From Rahnella inusitata (lineage in GTDB: Bacteria > Pseudomonadota > Gammaproteobacteria > Enterobacterales > Enterobacteriaceae), in NCBI RefSeq assembly GCF_003263515.1, contig NZ_JYDE01000010.1, positions 56,143-120,142 of the forward strand: a stretch of 64,000 nt of DNA. The letters run 5' to 3'. The translations under genes were made by a program, and so were the position numbers. Each line of letters opens with the position of its first letter. Position 1 is the stretch's first letter. The notes beneath the pieces were generated by a model. It was not told where the DNA came from. It made no database searches and saw nothing but the letters and a program-made list of their open reading frames with translations. This document shows, in pieces, positions 30,113 to 41,999 of the stretch.

Positions 30113-30805
30113 ATGGTTAATCTCTGGGACGTAAATGTGGTTAATGATGAGGGTAAGACGCTGAGCAGCCAAAGTTCCCCGGCGCCGGGACGTAAAAATG
30201 ATCCGATAGGCCTGAAGCAGCGTATTTTTGACAGCGCGCTGGCTGAATTCGCCGAGTCTGGCCTGATGGGCGCGCGGATGGAGAATATCGCCTCCAATGC
30301 CAACACCACAAAACGTATGGTGGTCTACCACTATAAGACCAAGGAAGCGCTGTATTTACTGGTGCTGGAGCACGTTTATCGTGGGATCCGCCAGCACGAG
30401 CTGGATCTGGATTTATCGGCGTTTCCGCCCGCCGAAGCGATCGTCAAGCTGGTGGAAGCCAGTTTTGATTTCCACGTCTCGCATCCGGAATTTATCCGTA
30501 TTGTTTCGACCGAAAACATGTTGCGCGGGCGCTTCATCCGCCAGTCCACCAGCATCCGTGAGATCAACAAATCGGCCTTAACGGTGCTGGAAGATATTCT
30601 CGAACGTGGAAAACAGAGCCACCTTTTCAAGGACGACGCGCAGGCGCGTGACGTTCACCGGCTGATCAGCAGCCTGTGTGTGCATCAGGTGGCTAACCAG
30701 TACACCTTCGGCGCATTGTTTGAAAATCCTGACGAAGTGGATTTGCAGGTCGCGCATTATCGCCAGCTGGCGGTGGTGGTAGCACTGCGGTATGTGATGA
30801 AATAA
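30113..30805 (+). CDS. TetR-family transcriptional regulator
   Basis: A 230-residue repressor-type protein. The N-terminal extension is polar. The TetR helix-turn-helix spans about residues 35-80 (RIFDSALAEFAESGLMGARM, then TTKRMVVYHYKTKEALY). A helical ligand and dimer domain follows. It is transcribed away from the 3-dehydroshikimate dehydratase gene with a 126-bp shared control region, the usual layout for a local regulator, so its ligand may be dehydroshikimate, quinate or protocatechuate (inference). The true start could lie later in the polar extension. A strong terminator follows. Confidence 0.85.
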   Translation: MVNLWDVNVVNDEGKTLSSQSSPAPGRKNDPIGLKQRIFDSALAEFAESGLMGARMENIASNANTTKRMVVYHYKTKEALYLLVLEHVYRGIRQHELDLDLSAFPPAEAIVKLVEASFDFHVSHPEFIRIVSTENMLRGRFIRQSTSIREINKSALTVLEDILERGKQSHLFKDDAQARDVHRLISSLCVHQVANQYTFGALFENPDEVDLQVAHYRQLAVVVALRYVMK

Positions 30806-30821
30806 CCGCTGATCGGACAGC

Positions 30822-30848
30822 AAAAAGGCCTCGTGTGAGGCCTTTTTT
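30822..30848 (+). terminator. intrinsic terminator of the TetR gene
   Basis: AAAAAGGCCTC and GAGGCCTTTTTT pair around GTGT, 17 bp after the stop. The A run on the left may let it also act for phoU, which ends at 30918 on the other strand. Confidence 0.9.
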
Positions 30849-30917
30849 GTTTTTAGCGTTTCGCTGACGTTGCACTCAATAATTCGCGTTGCAGAAAGGC
30901 GAATGATGAAGGACAGA

Positions 30918-31646
30918 TCACTCTTTCTTTTCTTTGCTGTCTGTCAGCAACTTATCTAATGCATCGCCGCCAACGTGACGGAAATCCTGACCTTTCACGA
31001 AGTAGAAGATGAATTCGCAAATGTTCTGACAACGGTCGCCGATACGCTCGATAGAACGGGCGCAGAACAGCGCAGTCAGGACGCTTGGAATGGTGCGCGG
31101 ATCTTCCATCATGTAGGTCATCAGCTGGCGCACGATGCCTTCATATTCCTGATCCACTTTCTTGTCTTCACGGTAAATCCGCACCGCTTCGTCGAGATCC
31201 ATGCGTGCGAAGGCATCCAGTACGTCATGCAGCATCTGCACGGTGTGGCGGCCCAGTGACTCCAGGCTGACCAGCAACGGTTGATGCAGATGCGAGAATT
31301 TCTCCAGCGCGGTACGGCAGATTTTATCCGCCACGTCGCCGATACGCTCCAGCTCGGAAATGGTTTTAATGATCGCCATGACTAAACGCAGGTCGCTGGC
31401 AGTCGGCTGGCGCTTGGCAATGATGCGTACGCAGGCCTCGTCGATCGCCACTTCCATCATGTTCACTTTGTCATCGCCTTTGATGACCTGCTGCGCCAAC
31501 TCCGCGTCCTGATTGTGCATCGCGGTGATAGCGTCCGTCAGTTGCTGTTCAACCAGACCGCCCATCACAAGCACCTGGGTGCGGATGTGCTCAAGCTCTG
31601 CGTTGAACTGGCCGGAAATATGTTTGTTTAAGTTCAGGTTATCCAT
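30918..31646 (-). CDS. phoU: phosphate signalling protein PhoU
   Basis: A cytoplasmic negative regulator joining the PstSCAB transporter to the PhoR kinase, keeping PhoB off in high phosphate. It has 242 residues forming two three-helix bundles, each with the metal-binding E-x-x-x-D motif: [12 protein letters not shown] (about 85) and [11 protein letters not shown] (about 190). It is last in pstSCAB-phoU, 10 bp after pstB. Confidence 0.97.
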   Translation of the reverse strand: MDNLNLNKHISGQFNAELEHIRTQVLVMGGLVEQQLTDAITAMHNQDAELAQQVIKGDDKVNMMEVAIDEACVRIIAKRQPTASDLRLVMAIIKTISELERIGDVADKICRTALEKFSHLHQPLLVSLESLGRHTVQMLHDVLDAFARMDLDEAVRIYREDKKVDQEYEGIVRQLMTYMMEDPRTIPSVLTALFCARSIERIGDRCQNICEFIFYFVKGQDFRHVGGDALDKLLTDSKEKKE

Positions 31647-31656
31647 TTTTCTTACC

Positions 31657-32424
31657 TCAACCGTAGCGGCCAGTAATGTAATCTTCAGTCTGTTTACGCG
31701 CTGGCGAAGTGAACAGCGAATCGGTGTCGCTGTATTCGATCAGTTCGCCCAGATACATAAACGCAGTGCGGTCTGAACAACGCGCAGCCTGCTGCATGTT
31801 GTGCGTCACAATCACTACCGTGTAATCGGATTTCAGTTCGGTGATCAGCTCTTCGATACGGCCAGTGGAAATCGGATCCAGCGCCGAGCAGGGTTCGTCG
31901 AGCAGCAGCACGTCAGGGCGGATCGCGATACCACGCGCGATACACAAACGCTGTTGCTGACCGCCGGAGAGGCTGTAACCGCTCTGATGCAATTTGTCTT
32001 TGGATTCATTCCACAGCGCCGCTTTGGTCAGCGCCCACTGCACGCGCTCGTCCATATCGTTACGGGAAAGCTTCTCAAACAGACGCACGCCAAATGCGAT
32101 GTTGTCGTAAATCGACATCGGGAACGGCGTTGGCTTCTGGAACACCATGCCGACTTTGGCGCGCAGCAGGGCGATATCTTGCTTATCGACCAGAATATTT
32201 TCGCCATCGAGCAGGATTTCGCCTTCCGCGTGCTGCTCAGGATACAGCTGATACATTTTGTTGAACGTGCGCAGCAGTGTGGATTTTCCACAGCCCGACG
32301 GGCCGATAAATGCAGTCACTTCGTTCTTGGCAATATCCAGGGAGATATTTTTCAGCGCGTGGAATTTGCCGTAATAAAAGTTCAGATCGCGAACCTGAAT
32401 CTTGCTGTTGGATGCGTCAGTCAT
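31657..32424 (-). CDS. pstB: phosphate ABC transporter ATPase PstB
   Basis: The ATP-hydrolysing subunit of the high-affinity phosphate importer at the inner face of the membrane. It has 255 residues. Walker A is GPSGCGKST (about 42-50), the Q-loop [10 protein letters not shown], the signature LSGGQQQRL, Walker [13 protein letters not shown], and the switch His IVTHNMQQA. An 87-bp gap separates it from pstA. Confidence 0.98.
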   Translation of the reverse strand: MTDASNSKIQVRDLNFYYGKFHALKNISLDIAKNEVTAFIGPSGCGKSTLLRTFNKMYQLYPEQHAEGEILLDGENILVDKQDIALLRAKVGMVFQKPTPFPMSIYDNIAFGVRLFEKLSRNDMDERVQWALTKAALWNESKDKLHQSGYSLSGGQQQRLCIARGIAIRPDVLLLDEPCSALDPISTGRIEELITELKSDYTVVIVTHNMQQAARCSDRTAFMYLGELIEYSDTDSLFTSPARKQTEDYITGRYG

Positions 32425-32511
32425 TCTCAGACATCTCTCTTATTCGCGCGCCGCATCGCGACGCCGGGAAAACAGTGACGGCAGCCGTTATCGCCTGCCA
32501 TCCATCATGAA

Positions 32512-33399
32512 TTATTGTTTTTTCTGCGCGAAAATCACACGCGCCAGAATATTCAGCAGCAGCACGCACAATGTAATCAGCAGCACGCCCGCCCACGCCA
32601 GTTGTTGCCATTCGCCAAACGGGCTCATCGCAAACTTGAAGATGGTCACCGGCAGGTTGGCAATCGGCTGCATCATGTCGGTGCTCCAGAACTGATTGGA
32701 GAGAGACGTGAACAGCAGTGGCGCGGTTTCACCGGCAATACGGGCAATCGCCAGCAGGATACCGGTGATGATGCCGGACACCGACGCTTTGAGCGTGATG
32801 GCGGAAATCATCTTCCATTTTGGCGTACCCAGTGCGTAAGCCGCTTCACGCAGGCTGTCCGGCACCAGTTTGAGCATGTTTTCGGTGGTGCGGATAACGA
32901 TAGGGATTTGCAGCAGCGCCAGCGCCAGAACGCCCGCCCAGCCGGAGAAATGCCCCATTTTCGCTACCATAATGGTGTACACGAACAGGCCAACGACGAT
33001 GGAAGGCGCGGAAAGCAGAATGTCATTGATGAAACGAATGAACTCCGCCAGCCAGGATTTGCGGCCATATTCTGCCAGATAAATCCCCGCCATCACGCCC
33101 AGTGGCGTACCGATCACGGTCGCCCACAAAATCAGTAATCCGCTGCCCGCGATGGCATTCGCCAGACCGCCGCCCGCCGTATTCGGTGGCGGGGTATTTT
33201 CAGTGAACAGCGCCAGCGACATTCCGTCGACGCCTTTCACCACGGTGGTGAACAGGATCCACACCAGCCAGAACAAACCGAACGCCATAGTCATCATAGA
33301 GACCAGCAGCGCCAGACGGTTTTTCTGCCGACGCCATGCCTGACGTTTGCGGCGCGACTCCAGCAGTTCAGGGGTGCTTTGCATTTCGAGTGTCGTCAT
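32512..33399 (-). CDS. pstA: phosphate ABC transporter permease PstA
   Basis: One of two transmembrane subunits of the phosphate importer. It has 295 residues with about six TM helices. The ABC permease coupling motif ([14 protein letters not shown], about residues 185-198) contacts PstB. The basic N-terminus ([15 protein letters not shown]) is cytoplasmic. The start is 1 bp from the pstC stop, so translation is coupled. Confidence 0.97.
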   Translation of the reverse strand: MTTLEMQSTPELLESRRKRQAWRRQKNRLALLVSMMTMAFGLFWLVWILFTTVVKGVDGMSLALFTENTPPPNTAGGGLANAIAGSGLLILWATVIGTPLGVMAGIYLAEYGRKSWLAEFIRFINDILLSAPSIVVGLFVYTIMVAKMGHFSGWAGVLALALLQIPIVIRTTENMLKLVPDSLREAAYALGTPKWKMISAITLKASVSGIITGILLAIARIAGETAPLLFTSLSNQFWSTDMMQPIANLPVTIFKFAMSPFGEWQQLAWAGVLLITLCVLLLNILARVIFAQKKQ

Positions 33400-33400
33400 C

Positions 33401-34357
33401 TTAACGGCCCTCTTTCTTAGCCAGACGCAGAATCATCACTTTCGACAGCGCCAGAACGATAAAAGTAATCACGAACAGAATCAGGCCCAGTTCCATCAGC
33501 GCGGCGGTATGCAGACCGGCTTCGGCTTCGGCGAATTCGTTAGCCAGCGCCGAGGTAATACTGTTGCCCGGCATATACAGCGAGACACTGTCGAGCTGGT
33601 AGGTGTTGCCGATGATAAAGGTCACCGCCATGGTTTCACCCAACGCGCGTCCCAGCCCTAACATCACACCGCCAATCACGCCGTTTTTAGTGAACGGCAA
33701 CACGATGCGCCAAATCACTTCCCACGTCGTACAACCGATGCCGTAAGCGGACTCTTTCATCATCACCGGCGTTTGCTCGAACACGTCGCGCATTACCGAG
33801 GCGATGTAAGGGATGATCATGATAGCGAGGATCACACCCGCAGCCAGAATACCGATACCAAATCCGGGACCGGCGAACAGAGCGCCAACAATCGGGATGC
33901 CGGAAAGTACGTCACCGACTGGCGTCTGGAAGTATTGGGCAAACAGCGGTGCAAAAACGAATAAACCCCACATGCCGTAAACTATGCTGGGAATAGCCGC
34001 CAGCAGCTCGATGGCAATGCCTAGCGGACGTTTCAGCCAGTTCGGAGCCAGTTCGGTGAGGAATAACGCGATACCAAAGCTGACCGGTACGGCAATCAGC
34101 AAGGCGATAATCGAGGTGACGACGGTACCGTAAATCGGCACCAGTGCGCCGAACTGCTCGTTCGGGGCGTCCCAGGTTTTATTCCAGAGGAAGGATAAAC
34201 CGAACTTTTCAATGCTCGGTAAGGAAGCAATAAACAGCGAGACGATAATACCGCCCAGCATTAATAACACGATCAGCGCAGCCAGTTTGACCAGCGCGCC
34301 GAAGATGATGTCACCGTTTTTGCTTGGTGCCTTGATAGCCGGCTTGTATTCAGCCAT
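33401..34357 (-). CDS. pstC: phosphate ABC transporter permease PstC
   Basis: The second transmembrane subunit of the phosphate importer, 318 residues, about six TM helices. The coupling segment is [21 protein letters not shown], and [21 protein letters not shown] is a conserved permease stretch. It follows pstS with a 94-bp gap that contains a stem-loop. Confidence 0.97.
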   Translation of the reverse strand: MAEYKPAIKAPSKNGDIIFGALVKLAALIVLLMLGGIIVSLFIASLPSIEKFGLSFLWNKTWDAPNEQFGALVPIYGTVVTSIIALLIAVPVSFGIALFLTELAPNWLKRPLGIAIELLAAIPSIVYGMWGLFVFAPLFAQYFQTPVGDVLSGIPIVGALFAGPGFGIGILAAGVILAIMIIPYIASVMRDVFEQTPVMMKESAYGIGCTTWEVIWRIVLPFTKNGVIGGVMLGLGRALGETMAVTFIIGNTYQLDSVSLYMPGNSITSALANEFAEAEAGLHTAALMELGLILFVITFIVLALSKVMILRLAKKEGR

Positions 34358-34382
34358 ACCACTCTCTTTTAATTCAGATTTA

Positions 34383-34408
34383 ATTCCCTCCCCGGCCGGA
34401 GAGGGAAT
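34383..34408 (-). other. pstS-pstC intercistronic stem-loop
   Basis: ATTCCCTC and GAGGGAAT pair perfectly around a CCGGCCGG-rich centre. It lies between the abundant binding protein gene and the permease genes, without a T tract. It is likely to protect pstS mRNA or to lower downstream expression. Confidence 0.6.
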
Positions 34409-34451
34409 GAAGCAGAAGACTTGTACTCTATATCAGACGGAAGGTCGGATC

Positions 34452-35492
34452 CTAGTACAGTGCTTTGCCGCTGGAGTCTTTTACATTGGTTTTCCACGCT
34501 GCGCGGATCTGTTCAACCACAGAATCAGGCAGTGCGGCGTAATCCAGGTCGGTCGTCAGCTTGTTACCGTTTTTGTAAGCCCAGTCGAAGAACTTCAGCA
34601 CTTCAGTGCCTTTAGCTGCATCTTGCTGGTCTTTGTAAATCAGGATGAAGGTGGTGGAGCTGATTGGCCACGCATTGTCACCTTTCTGATTGGTCAGGTC
34701 CTGAGCGAAGGTTTTCGTCCAGTCAGCGCCTTTGGCCGCTGCGCTGAAAGATTCTTCAGTCGGGGTAATGGCTTTACCGTCGGCATCCACCAGTTTGGTG
34801 TAAGCCAGGTTGTTTTGTTTCGCGTAAGCGTATTCTACGTAGCCGATAGAACCTGGCAGACGCTGCACGAATGCCGCCACGCCGTCGTTACCTTTGCCGC
34901 CCAGACCGGTAGGCCAGTTAACGGTAGAACCAGAACCGATTTTCTCTTTCCACTCGTTGTTCACTTTCGCCAGATAGCTGGTGAACACGAAAGAGGTACC
35001 GGAACCATCAGCACGGCGTACCACCGCGATGTTAGTGTCTGGCAGTTTCACGCCAGGGTTCAGCTTAGTGATCGCCGCGTCGTTCCACTTTTTGATTTTG
35101 CCGAGGTAAATATCACCCAGCGTTGCACCGTCCAGAGTCAGCTGACCGGATTTGATGCCAGGGATGTTAACCGCCAGTACCACGCCACCGATCACGGTAG
35201 GGAACTGGAACAGGCCGTTTTTGGTCAGATCTTCTTCTTTCATCGGGGCGTCGGACGCACCGAAATCAACGGTTTTGGCGATGATTTGTTTCACGCCGCC
35301 GGAAGAACCGATGCCCTGATAGTTAACCTGATTACCGGTTTCTTTCTGATAAGCATCTGCCCACTTCGCGTAAACAGGTGCAGGGAAGGTACCGCCAGCG
35401 CCAGTCAGGTTAGAGGCAGCGAAAGCAGACATTGCTGTGAGGGAAAAAGTCGCTGCTACAAGACCGGCGACGGTGTTACGCATCAATTTCAT
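34452..35492 (-). CDS. pstS: periplasmic phosphate-binding protein PstS
   Basis: High-affinity phosphate receptor of the Pst transporter. It has 346 residues. The signal peptide is [20 protein letters not shown]... ending in SAFA before ASNLTGAGG. Phosphate-binding loops are [31 protein letters not shown] and [13 protein letters not shown]. It is first in the operon, 74 bp after a five-unit PhoB array. Confidence 0.98.
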   Translation of the reverse strand: MKLMRNTVAGLVAATFSLTAMSAFAASNLTGAGGTFPAPVYAKWADAYQKETGNQVNYQGIGSSGGVKQIIAKTVDFGASDAPMKEEDLTKNGLFQFPTVIGGVVLAVNIPGIKSGQLTLDGATLGDIYLGKIKKWNDAAITKLNPGVKLPDTNIAVVRRADGSGTSFVFTSYLAKVNNEWKEKIGSGSTVNWPTGLGGKGNDGVAAFVQRLPGSIGYVEYAYAKQNNLAYTKLVDADGKAITPTEESFSAAAKGADWTKTFAQDLTNQKGDNAWPISSTTFILIYKDQQDAAKGTEVLKFFDWAYKNGNKLTTDLDYAALPDSVVEQIRAAWKTNVKDSSGKALY

Positions 35493-35566
35493 GTTCCACT
35501 CCTGGTGGTTTTAAACTTCCCGACTAATGTCGACGTTAATTAAAGTGTTAGGCACAGGAGGAAAAT

Positions 35567-35617
35567 AGGACAGTTTGGTGACAGTAAAATGTACGTTATA
35601 TGACAGTTTTATGACAA
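35567..35617 (-). promoter_or_regulatory. PhoB binding array (Pho boxes) of pstS
   Basis: On the minus strand five 7-mers TTGTCAT, CTGTCAT, CGTACAT, CTGTCAC and CTGTCCT follow each other with exact 4-bp AT-rich spacers (AAAA, ATAA, TTTA, CAAA), an 11-bp period. The first two units with their spacer make an almost perfect Pho box, differing at one base from the 18-bp consensus. Confidence 0.9.
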
Positions 35618-35686
35618 TGGTCATAATTCAGGCAATACGGCGAAACTGAGAGGTTTTGAGGCGTGCCCTGGTGGAGAAATGACCGC

Positions 35687-36427
35687 TTACGGCAGTGTTT
35701 CGTCGGAAACTGAGTGTTGAATACGCCGCAATAACTCTTTCTCTTCATCACCGGTCAATTCCCGTGATTCACCCAACGGCAGCCCTTCCAGATGAATATT
35801 CATAATGCGCACGCGTTCAAGACGGGTCACCTCAAAACCAAAATACTTCGACATGCGGCGGATCTGACGATTAAGGCCCTGCACCAGCGTAATACGAAAA
35901 ATATATTCTGATTCTTTCACCACTTTGCAGGCTTTGGTCACGGTGCCCAGCATCGGAACGCCTGTGCTCAGGCCGAGAATGAATGCGTCGTTCACCGGCT
36001 TGTTGACGGTCACCACGTACTCTTTTTCATGATCGTTACCGGCGCGCAGAATTTTGTTCACCATGTCGCCGTGGTTGGTCAGTAAAATCAGTCCCTGCGA
36101 ATCCTTATCCAGACGCCCGACCGGAAAGATACGTTTGCTGTGATGAATCAGTGTTCCGATGTTATCCGGCAGACTTTCGTCCATCGAGGTAATAATACCT
36201 ACCGGCTTGTTCAGCACGAGCATCACCAGACCGGTTTCATCTCGTTGCCCTATGAGCTGGCCATCCACCTTCACTACATCGCCGTCAAAGACCTGAGCAC
36301 CAAATTCGGCCTGCATATCGTTAATCAATACCCGCCCGTTTTCGACATAACGGTCAGCATCACGCCGCGAACACATGCCGCTGTCGCTGATGTATTTGTT
36401 AATCCGTATGGAAGAAGGGATCGGCAT
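35687..36427 (-). CDS. rluF: 23S rRNA pseudouridine synthase RluF
   Basis: RsuA/RluB-family synthase. E. coli RluF makes pseudouridine 2604 (and 2605) of 23S rRNA and Psi35 of tRNA-Tyr. It has 246 residues. The S4 domain is at 7-60 ([21 protein letters not shown]), and the catalytic Asp is in [18 protein letters not shown]. Further signatures are [14 protein letters not shown] and [13 protein letters not shown]. coli RluF is about 290 residues; the basic C-terminal tail of that protein is missing here. It is not part of the pst operon. Confidence 0.9.
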   Translation of the reverse strand: MPIPSSIRINKYISDSGMCSRRDADRYVENGRVLINDMQAEFGAQVFDGDVVKVDGQLIGQRDETGLVMLVLNKPVGIITSMDESLPDNIGTLIHHSKRIFPVGRLDKDSQGLILLTNHGDMVNKILRAGNDHEKEYVVTVNKPVNDAFILGLSTGVPMLGTVTKACKVVKESEYIFRITLVQGLNRQIRRMSKYFGFEVTRLERVRIMNIHLEGLPLGESRELTGDEEKELLRRIQHSVSDETLP

Positions 36428-36479
36428 TGCGCAGAGAACCTCTGTAAAAGGCGGACTATACCTTGTTGCGTCGCAGAAA

Positions 36480-36505
36480 TAAAAAAGCGCCCACGGGGGG
36501 CGCTC
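36480..36505 (-). terminator. intrinsic terminator of glmS
   Basis: On the minus strand AGCGCCC pairs with GGGCGCT and is followed by six T residues, 22 bp after the glmS stop. Confidence 0.9.
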
Positions 36506-36526
36506 AGAAGCACAAATCTTAAAGAC

Positions 36527-38356
36527 TTATTCTACCGTCACAGACTTCGCAAGGTTACGCGGCTGGTCTACGTCGGTGCCTTTGATCAGCGCGACATAGT
36601 AGGACAGCAGCTGGAGCGGAACGGTGTAGAAAATCGGTGCGACGATTTCTTCAACGTGTGGCAGCTGAATGATCTTCATGCCGTCGCTGTCGGTAAAACC
36701 GGCATTCTGATCGGCGAAGACATATAGCAGGCCACCACGGGCGCGCACTTCTTCGATGTTCGACTTCAGCTTTTCCAGCAGTTCGTTGTTTGGCGCAATC
36801 ACGATCACCGGCATATCGGCATCAATCAGCGCCAGCGGGCCGTGTTTCAGCTCGCCTGCTGCATAGGCTTCGGCATGAATATAAGAGATCTCTTTGAGCT
36901 TCAGCGCACCTTCCATCGCAATCGGGTATTGATCGCCGCGACCGAGGAACAAGGCGTGATGCTTGTCAGAGAAACCTTCTGCCAGAGCTTCGATGGTTTT
37001 ATCCAGCGACAGCATCTGCTCGATACGCGCAGGCAATGCCTGAAGCGCATGAACGATGTCGTGCTCAACCTGCGGCGCTACGCCTTTCAGACGACCCATA
37101 CGCGCCACCAACATCAACAGAACGGTCAGCTGAGTGGTAAATGCTTTGGTCGATGCCACGCCGATTTCGGTGCCCGCTTTGGTCATCAGTGCCAAGTCGG
37201 ATTCACGCACCAACGATGAACCGGCCACGTTACACACGGCCAGAGAACCGAGATAACCCAGTTCTTTGGACAGACGCAGGGCGGCCAGCGTATCGGCCGT
37301 TTCGCCGGACTGGGACAGCGTGATAATCAGGCTGCCCGGACGTACAGCAGATTTGCGATAGCGGAATTCAGATGCGATTTCCACATCACAAGGCATACCG
37401 GCCAATGATTCAAACCAGTAACGCGCGACCATACCGGAGTTATACGACGTCCCGCAGGCAATAATCTGGATATGCTGAACGCGTGACAAAATGTCGTCAG
37501 CCTTTTCGCCCAGTTCGCTCAGATTCACTTCACCATGGCTGAAACGGCCTTCCAGGGTGTTTTTGATCGCCAGAGGCTGTTCGTAGATTTCTTTCTGCAT
37601 GTAGTGACGGTAAACGCCTTTATCACCCGCGTCGTACTGCACTTTGGATTCAATTTCTTCACGCTCAACTGCATGACCATTTTTGTCATACACGCTGACC
37701 GAGCGACGTTTCACTTCCGCCACATCGCCTTCTTCCAGGAACAGGAAGCGACGGGTGACCGGCAGCAATGCCAGCTGATCGGAAGCAATGAAGTTTTCAC
37801 CCACGCCACGACCGATCACCAGCGGACTGCCGGAACGGGCGGCGACCAGAACGGACGGATCACGGCTGTCCATCACGACAGTACCGTATGCGCCACGCAG
37901 TTGCGGGATAACACGCTGAACCACTTCCAGCAGCGTGCCGCCCTGAAGTTGTTCCCAATGCACCAGATGCGCGATCACTTCGGTATCCGTTTCGGAATCA
38001 AAACGGTAGCCGCGTTCGATCAGTAATTCACGCAGAGGTTCGTGGTTTTCAATGATGCCGTTATGCACCACCGCGATGTAATCGGACACATGCGGGTGGG
38101 CGTTCGCTTCAGAAGGTTCGCCGTGGGTTGCCCAGCGGGTGTGCGCAATACCGGTGCCGCCGTGCAGTGGATGTTGATCCAGCGCGTCAGCCAGCATCTG
38201 GACTTTGCCCAGACGACGCAAACGCCCCATTTTCCCTTGCGCATCAATCACAGCCAGACCGGCTGAGTCATAACCGCGGTATTCGAGACGGCGTAAACCT
38301 TCTAACAGAATTTCAGCAATATCGCGTTGCGCTACTGCGCCTACAATTCCACACAT
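36527..38356 (-). CDS. glmS: glutamine--fructose-6-phosphate aminotransferase
   Basis: The first enzyme of amino-sugar synthesis: fructose-6-phosphate plus glutamine gives glucosamine-6-phosphate. It has 609 residues, the E. coli length. The N-terminal glutaminase uses Cys2 ([10 protein letters not shown]) with the ammonia-pocket [17 protein letters not shown]. Two SIS isomerase domains follow (CGTSYNSG and the [10 protein letters not shown] loop), and the C-terminus ends [11 protein letters not shown]. It lies downstream of glmU. The leader holds a hairpin near the ribosome site, and in E. coli this mRNA is activated by the sRNA GlmZ. Confidence 0.98.
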   Translation of the reverse strand: MCGIVGAVAQRDIAEILLEGLRRLEYRGYDSAGLAVIDAQGKMGRLRRLGKVQMLADALDQHPLHGGTGIAHTRWATHGEPSEANAHPHVSDYIAVVHNGIIENHEPLRELLIERGYRFDSETDTEVIAHLVHWEQLQGGTLLEVVQRVIPQLRGAYGTVVMDSRDPSVLVAARSGSPLVIGRGVGENFIASDQLALLPVTRRFLFLEEGDVAEVKRRSVSVYDKNGHAVEREEIESKVQYDAGDKGVYRHYMQKEIYEQPLAIKNTLEGRFSHGEVNLSELGEKADDILSRVQHIQIIACGTSYNSGMVARYWFESLAGMPCDVEIASEFRYRKSAVRPGSLIITLSQSGETADTLAALRLSKELGYLGSLAVCNVAGSSLVRESDLALMTKAGTEIGVASTKAFTTQLTVLLMLVARMGRLKGVAPQVEHDIVHALQALPARIEQMLSLDKTIEALAEGFSDKHHALFLGRGDQYPIAMEGALKLKEISYIHAEAYAAGELKHGPLALIDADMPVIVIAPNNELLEKLKSNIEEVRARGGLLYVFADQNAGFTDSDGMKIIQLPHVEEIVAPIFYTVPLQLLSYYVALIKGTDVDQPRNLAKSVTVE

Positions 38357-38373
38357 CAGTTTTATTCCTATTG

Positions 38374-38391
38374 AAGGTCTTTCGGGACCTT
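38374..38391 (-). other. glmS leader hairpin
   Basis: AAGGTC and GACCTT pair on the minus strand around CCGAAA, just before AATAGGAATAAA and the glmS ATG. It could hide the ribosome site and be a target for a GlmZ-type sRNA. The function is inferred from E. coli, where I cannot align the hairpin exactly. Confidence 0.4.
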
Positions 38392-38489
38392 TTTTGATGC
38401 CTGACCTGATTTATCCGCGAGCCCCGTTTTCCGGTGTACTTACGGTTCCCCGAGCCTTGTAGAAGTTGGGGATTATTATGTAATGCTTA

Positions 38490-39857
38490 TTATTTCTTCA
38501 CCGGTTTTTGCCAGTCAGGTTTATGCACCTGAGGCACCCGGCTTAACAGTAAACCGTTGTCAGGAACATCGCGCGTCACAGTGGTGCCCGCCGCGATGGT
38601 CACATTGTTGCCGACGGTAACAGGCGCAATCAGCTGAGTATCGGAGCCGACAAACACGTCATTGCCGATAATCGTTTTGCTTTTGTTCACGCCGTCATAG
38701 TTACAGGTGATGGTGCCCGCGCCGATATTCACGTTGTCACCAATCTCAGCGTCGCCGAGATAAGAAAGGTGACCCGCTTTAGAGCCTTTGCCCAGACGGG
38801 ATTTTTTGATTTCGACGAAGTTGCCGACGTGCGCGCCTTCGGCCAGCTCAGCGCCAGGGCGCAGACGGGCGAATGGCCCGACGGTACAACCGCTTTCCAG
38901 CACCGCATCTTCGAAGACGCTGTAAGGGCTGATTTCACAGTCATCGCCAATCACACAGTTTTTCAGCACGCAGCCCGCACCGATTTTCACTCGATCGCCC
39001 AGTTTGACGTGGCCTTCGATAATCACGTTGGTATCGATCAGGACGTCGATGCCATGAGACAGCTCGCCGCGCAAATCAAACCGCGCCGGATCCATCAGCA
39101 TCACGCCTTCCAGTAGCAGGCGTTCAGCCTGTTCGCTCTGATACACGCGCTCAAGGCGCGAAAGTTGCAGGCGGTTGTTCACGCCATCCACTTCACTGTT
39201 ACGCGCCGGATGAACGGTGGCGATCTGGTGCCCTTCGGCATGTGCCATCGCAATGATATCGGTGATGTAGTATTCACCCTGCGCATTATTGTTATTGAGT
39301 TTGCTCAGCCAGCGCTTGAAAGATGCTCCGTTGGCTACCAGAATTCCGGTGTTAATCTCCTGAATTTTAAGCTGTTCCTGGCTGGCATCTTTTTGTTCGA
39401 TAATGCCGGTCACTGTGCCATTTTCACGCACGATGCGACCATAGCCGGTTGGATCGTCAAGCACGACGGTCAATAAACCAATACCGCCTTCCGGTTTGAC
39501 TTTCAGCAGTTTTTCCAGCGTATCGACGGAAATTAACGGAACGTCGCCGTACAGCATCAGCACATCTTCATCATCAGCAAAGAAAGGCGCAGCCTGCTGC
39601 ATAGCATGACCGGTACCCAGTTGCTCTGCCTGCAATACCCAGTTCAGATCACTGCCCGCCAGATTTTTCTTCAGCAACTCGCCACCATGGCCATAGACCA
39701 GATGCACGTTCTTCGCCCCCACCTGCATGGCGGCATCAATCACGTGTTGCACCATCGGCTTACCCGCCAAGGAATGAAGAACTTTAGGAAGGTTGGAGTA
39801 CATGCGTGTTCCCTTGCCCGCGGCAAGGATGACCACACTCAGTGTGCTGTTCGACAT
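38490..39857 (-). CDS. glmU: bifunctional UDP-GlcNAc pyrophosphorylase / GlcN-1-P acetyltransferase
   Basis: Makes UDP-GlcNAc for peptidoglycan and LPS by acetylating glucosamine-1-phosphate and then uridylating it. It has 455 residues. The N-terminal Rossmann uridyltransferase has [30 protein letters not shown] and MLYGDVPL. The C-terminal left-handed beta-helix of hexapeptide repeats spans about 250-440 ([29 protein letters not shown]). It is upstream of glmS with a 133-bp gap that, in E. coli, contains an RNase E processing site. Confidence 0.98.
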   Translation of the reverse strand: MSNSTLSVVILAAGKGTRMYSNLPKVLHSLAGKPMVQHVIDAAMQVGAKNVHLVYGHGGELLKKNLAGSDLNWVLQAEQLGTGHAMQQAAPFFADDEDVLMLYGDVPLISVDTLEKLLKVKPEGGIGLLTVVLDDPTGYGRIVRENGTVTGIIEQKDASQEQLKIQEINTGILVANGASFKRWLSKLNNNNAQGEYYITDIIAMAHAEGHQIATVHPARNSEVDGVNNRLQLSRLERVYQSEQAERLLLEGVMLMDPARFDLRGELSHGIDVLIDTNVIIEGHVKLGDRVKIGAGCVLKNCVIGDDCEISPYSVFEDAVLESGCTVGPFARLRPGAELAEGAHVGNFVEIKKSRLGKGSKAGHLSYLGDAEIGDNVNIGAGTITCNYDGVNKSKTIIGNDVFVGSDTQLIAPVTVGNNVTIAAGTTVTRDVPDNGLLLSRVPQVHKPDWQKPVKK

Positions 39858-40086
39858 AGGTAACCTGACAAATCCAATTTGAGTGACAAAAGTAACCCGT
39901 TCAGTGCCCGGATTACTACATATTTCGCTTCAAAAACCACCTGCAGGCCGCAGCCTGTAAGGGTTGAGCACGGTATAGACTACAGCAAAAAATCTGAGGG
40001 TAAAACGTCCACTTATTCCGCAAGTATTCCATTAAACGTGAATTTCCGCCTTCGGATAAACGCTGAAAAGTGTCTTATTTAAAGGT

Positions 40087-40115
40087 AAAAAAAAAGCGAC
40101 CCGAAGGTCGCCTTT
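40087..40115 (-). terminator. intrinsic terminator of the atp operon
   Basis: On the minus strand GCGACC-TTCG-GGTCGC, a 6-bp stem with UUCG tetraloop, is followed by nine T residues. It lies 18 bp after the atpC stop. Confidence 0.93.
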
Positions 40116-40128
40116 TACACTGATGTCG

Positions 40129-40551
40129 TTACATCGCTTTCCTGGTAAGTTCGATAACGCGAAGTTTCGCGATCGCCTTAGCCAGTTCTGCTGACGCCTG
40201 AGCGTAGTCAACGTCGCCGTGAGAACTATTAATATGTTCTTCCGCCTTGCGCTTAGCTTCAAGCGCGCGCGCTTCGTCGAGGTCTTGCCCACGGATTGCA
40301 GTATCAGCCAACACGGTTGTTGCATTCGGCTGCACCTCAAGGATGCCGCCGGAAAGATAGATATACTCTTCTTCCCCGTGTTCTTTAACAATGCGCACCA
40401 TGCCAGGCTTGATGGCGGTGAGCAGCGGAGCATGCCCCGGGAAAATACCCAGTTCGCCTTCGCTACCCGTCACCTGGATCTTCTGTACCATGCCGGAAAA
40501 CATTCTCTTTTCCGCACTGACTACATCCAGATGGTAAGCTTTTTCAGCCAT
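40129..40551 (-). CDS. atpC: ATP synthase F1 subunit epsilon
   Basis: A rotor stalk subunit that couples and inhibits F1. It has 140 residues, with an N-terminal beta sandwich ([19 protein letters not shown]) and a C-terminal two-helix hairpin ([19 protein letters not shown] onward). MAEKAYHL at 40551 is chosen because it matches E. coli; seven extra in-frame codons upstream to 40572 are rejected. It is last in atpIBEFHAGDC. Confidence 0.97.
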   Translation of the reverse strand: MAEKAYHLDVVSAEKRMFSGMVQKIQVTGSEGELGIFPGHAPLLTAIKPGMVRIVKEHGEEEYIYLSGGILEVQPNATTVLADTAIRGQDLDEARALEAKRKAEEHINSSHGDVDYAQASAELAKAIAKLRVIELTRKAM

Positions 40552-40584
40552 GTCATCCTCTCTCAATACCACAACAAACTAGCG

Positions 40585-41994
<1,410 letters not shown>

Positions 41995-41999
41995 CTAGC

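Noticed and set aside
34212..35543. A 443-codon open frame on the plus strand across pstC and pstS
   Set aside because: It runs antisense through two well-conserved genes, has no family resemblance or ribosome site, and reflects the codon bias of the opposite strand.
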